The notes beneath the pieces are model-generated. The model was not told the DNA's origin and did not search any database. It saw only the letters and a list, made by a program, of their open reading frames with translations. Below, in pieces: positions 32,355 to 37,293 of a stretch of 37,293 nucleotides of DNA (its first letter is position 1; the number at the start of each line of letters is the position of its first letter). The translations under genes and the position numbers were made by a program. The DNA is from Scenedesmus sp. ARA3. Lineage: Eukaryota; Chlorophyta; Chlorophyceae; Sphaeropleales; Scenedesmaceae. The stretch covers positions 1 to 37,293 of the forward strand of contig RWJK01001873.1 of NCBI GenBank assembly GCA_004335835.1, given 5' to 3'.

Positions 32355-34990
32355 TCACCTCAACAGCATGCACAAAGAACTGCTTGGATCATCGATGGCC
32401 AGTCCAGTACCAGGGATTCTAGCCGCATTCGTGGTCATGAGCTCACGCCTGACTCCGTCATTCACCATCACGCTTGTGTTGTTCGCTAGCAGCAGGCACT
32501 GCAGGCGGAACCCCTGCCCTGCCATCAACCGCCAGGATGTCGGCATGGAGCCATTCAGCATGTTGTTGCTCACATCCAGCGCTGCCAGCTGCCTCAGGCT
32601 GACAAATGCAGCAGGTAAGGGGCCCTGCAGCTGGTTGTGGCCTAGGCCCAGCACAGTGAGCTTCGTGAGGCTGGCAAAGACCCTGGGGATGGTGCCGACA
32701 AGCTGATTTTGTGACAGGTTGACAACCTGCAGTCAGTTCAATGTCAAGACAGACGATCATTGTGTTGTAAGGTGCTCATGAGCAATTGCTATTCACCGCA
32801 CTTGCAGATGACCTAGATGTATGTCGCTGCACATTGCTCAGGGTGGTGTGATGTCTGCAACTTTTGCAATGCCCGCACGCAGCATCGGACACAACTTGTT
32901 TCACACGTTTGTACAGTCATGGTTGAAAAAGCCGGCCATTACGACTGCCCATCCACCACACAACAGCTGCATGCAGGGCTGGCCATCCTCCCTCACCTGC
33001 AGGTCACGCATCTGCGCATACTGTACTGGCAGGCTGCCAGACAAGTTGTTACCGTTCAGCAGCAGCTGCCGCAACTTGAGCATGCCCAGGCCAGATGCAC
33101 CGCGGCCGGTGGCGTTGCCTGCAGCAGCCTGCACAGCCTGAGCCACACGCTGCGCCAATGCAGCCCTTTGTTGTGCTCTGCTGTAGTCCTTCGCCGCACG
33201 CATGCGCTGTGCTCTGTCCGCGTCCGCATCAAGAGTGCTGTTTTTGCCAAAGCTAGTCCCTGATGGAAAACTTGCAGCACGCCTGGACCGTTCAGCTGTA
33301 GCAGCGGCTCTGGCAGCAGCTGTAGCTGCAGCTGTTGCTGCTCTTGTAGCTACTTTTTGCATGGCCAAGTAGTCAGCGTACTCCAAAGGCAAGGGCCCTG
33401 AGATGCCTGCATTGGTCACTGCTAGAACCTCTAGGTTTGCCAGCATCCTGCAGTTGCACATTTTTCATCAGTATGTAGACCATGCACGTGATAGCGGTGT
33501 CAACAAACAATGCGTTGAGCAGCAAACACAAATGTGCATGTGGGTTGCTCTGGTGGGATTACCGCAGGGCAGTTACTTAGGCATGCGTAAAGGCCAGAAA
33601 ACCAACATGTGAGTGGGGCGCGGATACTGCACCCACTATTGGCGAGCAATGTTGCCCATGCCTAGAGTCAATGCAATGCTGCGTGAATTCTTGGTTGCTG
33701 CTGCAGCCCATCATCGCCTGTGCAGTGTATCGCATTTGATGATTTGATGTGTGCAAGCCGCAACACATTGTGCTACATAATTCATCATCACCAGAGCTCA
33801 GCTCTGAGCGCTGGACCTTCCACTCACCCCCAATCCTCCGGCAGGGTGCCAGACAACTTTGTGCAGTTGACAGCACGGAACTCACGCAGCTGCTGCAGTG
33901 CAACAAAGCTGATTGGCAGGGTGCCACTGATGCTGCAACCAGACACATCGAGCACTTGCAGGTTCGTAAGCACTGCAAGCTCGTCTGGAAGGGGTCCGGT
34001 CACGCCAGGGTTGCCACTGATGTCCAGGGTAACTAGGTTAGGAAAAGCATCAAAGCCTGGCTGCATTACATCAGCAAGGCTGCCAGAGATGCCTAGATTT
34101 GCAAGCACCAGGACTTTCAAGTTGGTGAGGGGTGATATGACCTTTGTGATGTTGAGTAGGCTCAGGCTGTTGACTTGTCCATCATGGCCAAGTGCTGTCA
34201 GGTCAAGCTGCGCCGCCCTGCTGTTGGCATCGCAGGCGACGCCTTTGAACAGGCGGCAGTAACGAGGGGATGCAGCAGGCCCTGCGCAGACAACAGACAA
34301 CAATTTGTTTCAGTCAGCAACCACTGATAGCAGATGTACACGTGCAAGGCAACACCTGACCAACTCTTCTATGTCACTCGCTCCAAATTTCACTTTTGCT
34401 ACAAGCCAAATACCGTGTTTTCTTTGCAAGAAGAGCATCGGTGTATGTCATCCGCTCAGCATAGAGTAATGTATCAGAAATTCAAGTTGCCGTATGCCCA
34501 CTCCATGCTGGCTGGCTCAAATCTCTCGCCAATAACACTGTGATCATCTTTGTTATCACCACTTCTCAACCACACAAAGCATCCCCACCTGTTGCCTGCG
34601 GAGTTGTGTCCCATGTGCTGAGGCTGTCAGGGCTGGCACCAGCAGCAATCAGTACAGCCTTCAACATTGATAACACAAGTGCATCTGAACTGTTCTTGAG
34701 TGAGCAGTAAGGGTATGGGTCAGGCCGAGCTTCGCTCCAGGTATAGATAGACATGCCGTCTGGAATGCAGCCATCAATGCCAGTTTCTGCCAGATATAAC
34801 ATGCCAGCAGAAAAGTGTGCCCAAGATGCAGGAATCGTCCCTGTGATTCCCTTGTTATAGCTGAAGTATAACTCAGGATTTTTGGGGAGGTTGCCCAGGC
34901 CCATCTCCGCAGGCAGTGTACCTTGCAGCTTGTTCTGCGCCAGCTGCAGATACCGAATAGAGCTGAGGTTGCTCCACGGAGGAATAGTGC
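32355..34990 (-). CDS. Leucine-rich-repeat protein, plant type, four 3' exons
   Basis: Exons on the minus strand are 34990-34589, 34281-33828, 33447-32997 and 32726-32355, ending in TGA. All junctions are GT-AG and phases fit, giving 558 residues after the first partial codon. About ten LRRs follow the plant LxxLxxLxLxxNxLxGxIPxx pattern, for example YLQLAQNKLQGTLPAEMG, LVTLDISGNPGVTGPLPDEL and VVNLSQNQLVGTIPRVFASL. In the middle, DSLSTWDTTPQATGPAASPR followed by YCRLFKGVACD looks like a second LRR N-terminal cap (W...C..GV.C), so two LRR blocks are joined. An Ala/Arg-rich insert of about 90 residues (33386-33110) interrupts one LRR. No transmembrane helix or kinase domain follows; the C-terminus is short and Ser-rich. 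Probably a secreted or surface recognition protein; partner unknown. Confidence 0.85.
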
Positions 34991-35097
34991 CTGCAATGCA
35001 GGCATGTCAGCAGGTGCCCGCGTTGTGGCAGCTCAACAGTGAGTATGCTTCGAGTAATCTTTGGCCTGTACATATGCCCTTCATGGAACACTAATTC

Positions 35098-35203
35098 AAA
35101 CCTGCTTAGCTATGCTCGCTGCCGTACGATGCTGTGTCTTTGATGCTTTTTCATATTTCCGTGCAACGCAGCTCAAAAGCAGCAACATCATCCACCAAAA
35201 CAT
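35098..35203 (-). CDS. Possible first exon of the LRR gene encoding a signal peptide
   Basis: An ATG at 35203-35201 opens MFWWMMLLLLSCVARKYEKA, a short hydrophobic core with a VA cleavage-like site, fitting a signal peptide. The frame closes with TGA after 35 codons. A donor GTACGG after CAT C would end in phase 1, which matches the exon beginning at 34990. Donor strength is modest and no other 5' exon was found, so this is a guess supported only by phase and hydropathy. Confidence 0.3.
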
Positions 35204-35217
35204 GTATGTTGTGTTTA

Positions 35218-35348
35218 CGCCCGGACGTACGCATGCGCACCCCTACGCTTTGCCGTCTTGCCAGAGCACCCGCGCCTTCACGTCAACATGCCTACGCTTG
35301 CGCTTCGACGCGCCCAAGCTCAGGCATGCAAAGGCTCGCTTGCGGCCG
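35218..35348 (+). repeat. 131-bp direct repeat, left copy
   Basis: Starts CGCCCGGACGTACGCATGCG. Matches 36272-36402 at a constant offset of 1,054 bases with three substitutions (about 98% identity). No TG...CA ends and no clear target-site duplication were seen. Confidence 0.95.
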
Positions 35349-36271
35349 CGCATGCAAAATTGTGCGCACACACATTGATAAACATTGCACACATGCATGT
35401 GATTGCGAACTGCCAAGAGCGCGTGTGCACATGTGTGTGTGTGTTTGCGCTCACGCGGGCACGGCCGGGTGTGCGCGTGCGTGAGTTGCACGTGCGTGTG
35501 CACATGCGTGCATATGTGTGTGCATCCGTGGCTGCACCTTACTGTGTATATGCGTGTAAGTGCAGCAAGGCGCCACACTAGTGCACCTGCATGTGTGCGT
35601 GCGTACGTGCGCCTACGCACATCCACGCCGGCGCCCGAGCGCCTCCGCTGTCCGCGCCAAAACCCGCACCTCCACCATAGCACCTACACACTCGCCCAAC
35701 CCGCACTTGAGCATGCGCGCGTCCACAGTTGCCTCTGCCCGCCTACCGTGCTTGTGCACCAGTGCTTGCATTGAAGCGCAAGAGCACGCACTTGTGCGAG
35801 CACCGGAGGCGTGCGTTGAGCTTGCGTGCCTAAGCGTGCGCGCCCCCGCCTACGTGGCCACGCTTGGGCCTTTGATCGCGCCCGCACGCATTCGCGCTTG
35901 CGCGCATGCTTGCCCAAGCACGCCCCCGCGCTCAAGCATGCGCCCCCGCGCAAGCACGCGCCTCCGGTGCGTGAGCCCACGCAAGCGTGCACATGCGGGT
36001 GTACAAGTACGTGCTTGCCCCAAAGCGCATGCACATGCGCCCCCAACGTACAGCGTGTGCATGTACCTCGAACGCGTGCGTACGTGCGATTGCATACACG
36101 CCTTCGGCCCTGCACCCGCGCCTATATGCATGCGCTCGCGCTCGCACGCCTATGCGTGCACATGCGCTACCCACGCGCTGACATCTGCGCATGTGCACAT
36201 GCAACCGTGCCTACGCGCGTGTTGCTGCGCCCACACTTGCACGCGTGTGTGCATGCTTTGGCCACGACTTG
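35349..36271. other. Alternating purine-pyrimidine, GC-rich low-complexity DNA
   Basis: Dominated by GCATGC, GTGCAC, TGCGCA, CGCACGC and (GT)n/(GC)n words, for example GTGTGCACATGTGTGTGTGT near 35425. Long open frames exist (281 codons at 35560-36405, +) but encode Arg/Ala/Cys/His strings with no domain, as expected where stops are rare. Alternating purine-pyrimidine DNA of this kind can adopt Z-form. The same texture continues on the far side of the right repeat. Confidence 0.7.
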
Positions 36272-36402
36272 CGCCCGGACGTACGCATGCGCACCCCTAC
36301 GCTTTGCCGTCTTCCCAGAGCACCCGCGCCTTCACGTCAACATGCCTACGCTTGCGCTTCGACGCGCCCAAGCTCAGGCATGCAGATGCTCGCTTGCGGC
36401 CG
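36272..36402 (+). repeat. 131-bp direct repeat, right copy
   Basis: Same orientation as 35218-35348. Differences are one G/C change in the CTTGCC/CTTCCC stretch and two changes near the end (GCAAAGGCTC against GCAGATGCTC). The two copies bound a 1,185-bp unit. Confidence 0.95.
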
Positions 36403-37026
36403 TGATTGCACCATTGCGCCCAAGCCCATGCGTTTGCAGATGCGTCGTTGATTGCGGCTGCATGGCTGTGCGCGTGCATTGCGCACACGCCCAAGGGCTG
36501 ACGTCAAATTGTGCATGTGCCGGCACATGCACCGCTGCGCGCGCCTGAGTTCACGCACCCGCAGCCCTGCACCCGCGATTGCATAATCGCTGACACATGC
36601 GCGCCTGATCCCAAGCATGCTTGAAGGTGCGCAGTCATGCTTTTGCCATGCTTAGAATCGTCATTTTTCACATGCAATTGTGCACACCCTAGCTCGCGCG
36701 CGTGCCGACACGCTCGTGCTTCTGCACATGCATCCGCGTGCATGCCTTTGCGCCGACGGCGCCGGCGGTCCGCTCTTGCTTATGTAATAAGACGCTATTA
36801 CGCTGCCCTAGACTGCAAAGAAACAAGTAAATGCATAGCTGCGCACATTTCAATCAATCATGTATGTTTCTGCGTGCGTGTGCCGACGTGCTTGATTAGG
36901 CGGACTCCGCCTTGCTTCCCGGACCGGTGCTTGCGCGCTTGTGTATGCGCTGCGCGCGTCCGCTTGCGCATGCGCCTGTACGCGTGCGTGAGTGCATGAG
37001 CGCGCGGGCGCACGCGCATGGCAGAC
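36403..37026. other. Low-complexity DNA without a recognisable gene
   Basis: Continues the CGCATG/GTGCAC texture, with a short AT-richer patch at 36780-36880. Contains the inverted repeat AGGCGGA-C-TCCGCCT at 36898-36912. No LRR-type sequence was found on the minus strand, so the LRR gene does not visibly extend here. Confidence 0.55.
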
Positions 37027-37293
37027 CTAGGGCGGGCAAATGTCTGCCTTCGCATGTGCGCGATTGCGGGCGCGGGCGCGGGCGCGGGCGCGGGCATTTT
37101 CACGTAAGACGCGCCGCGGCTCGCCCGTCTCGGGGTCGACCTGCACGACCTGGAGCGCGCCCGTCTCGTTGTTGATGGACACGCCGTATTCGTCCACGTA
37201 GATCGTGTTCGAGGTGATGTACAGGTCGCGGAAGCGTGCGGTAGGAACGCCGAGGTCGTACGTCCGGTCGCTGCTCGGGAGGATGTGGCCCGC
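37027..37293 (-). CDS. Fragment of virus-type fibre-like protein (open at window edge)
   Basis: The minus-strand frame is open from the right edge to TAG at 37029-37027 (88 codons). It has no start in the window. The first ~35 residues contain GHILPSSDRTYDLG and RFRDLYITSNTIYVDEYG. The pattern xIxPxxxxxYDLGxxxxRFRDLYxxxNTIxV is, to my knowledge, common in fibre or surface proteins of large DNA viruses of algae and in phage tail fibres. Further on comes VVQVDPETGEPRR, then a run of Ala-Arg pairs encoded by (CGGGCG)n and an unremarkable end. Third codon positions are almost all G or C and lack the CAG bias of the left-hand genes. Alternatives: an endogenous viral fragment, a host gene of viral origin, or an assembly join near 37.1 kb. 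Confidence 0.55.
   Translation of the reverse strand, partial: AGHILPSSDRTYDLGVPTARFRDLYITSNTIYVDEYGVSINNETGALQVVQVDPETGEPRRVLRENARARARARARNRAHAKADICPP
37058..37096 (+). repeat. (GCGGGC)n hexamer run
   Basis: About five GCGGGC units mark the boundary between the low-complexity region and the virus-like segment. On the minus strand they encode Ala-Arg repeats. Confidence 0.85.

Noticed and set aside
35218..36402. LTR retrotransposon
   Set aside because: Terminal repeats are only 131 bp, with no TG...CA ends, no reverse transcriptase or gag and no primer-binding site. Kept only as a possible miniature element.
35560..36405. 281-codon open frame (+)
   Set aside because: Composition is Arg, Ala, Cys, His and Pro in short cycles with no domain. 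Several frames on both strands are open together, which shows stop-poor DNA and not coding.

Overview
The window looks like nuclear DNA of a green alga (chlorophyte). It has many GT-AG introns, mostly short, and most acceptors end in TGCAG. Coding triplet runs are CAG-based, and TGTAA, the chlorophyte-type poly(A) signal, follows the first gene. The best-supported gene has the sacsin plus RING architecture known from land plants. The species cannot be named from the sequence.

Bases 1-29403 (+) hold the 3' part of one very large gene. I resolve 34 exons. Every splice phase is compatible, and from base 3 to the stop the joined reading frame is 14,526 nt (4,841 residues). It encodes a sacsin-type protein: the end of one SIRPT repeat, a second repeat with an intact-looking GHKL/HSP90-like ATP-binding site, a third repeat whose ATPase-like module has lost the key Asn, and a C-terminal coiled coil with a C3HC4 RING finger. 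The start of the gene lies left of the window.

The introns are the most unusual part. At least 16 of the 33 contain tandem copies of the adjacent exon end, and each duplication spans a splice site. The 3.2-kb intron 5 also carries a satellite of about 181 bp (3.88-5.74 kb) and a minisatellite of about 31 bp (5.74-6.08 kb). Long triplet runs are strand-polarised: CAG in exons, and CTG in introns just before acceptors.

Bases 29404-32354 hold the probable 3' UTR of the sacsin gene and otherwise no convincing gene. Bases 34990-32355 (-) hold four 3' exons of a plant-type leucine-rich-repeat (LRR) protein gene, convergent with the sacsin gene. A weak candidate for a signal-peptide first exon lies at 35203.

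Bases 35218-36402 are bounded by two 131-bp direct repeats that differ at three positions. The DNA inside and to the right (to about 37.05 kb) is rich in alternating purine-pyrimidine words and Cys/Arg/Ala-type junk ORFs. The last ~200 bases change character. They are open on the minus strand, off the window edge, and encode a fibre-like motif (YDLG...RFRDLY...NTIYV) familiar from algal large DNA viruses and phage tail fibres. This may be an endogenous viral fragment or an assembly junction.
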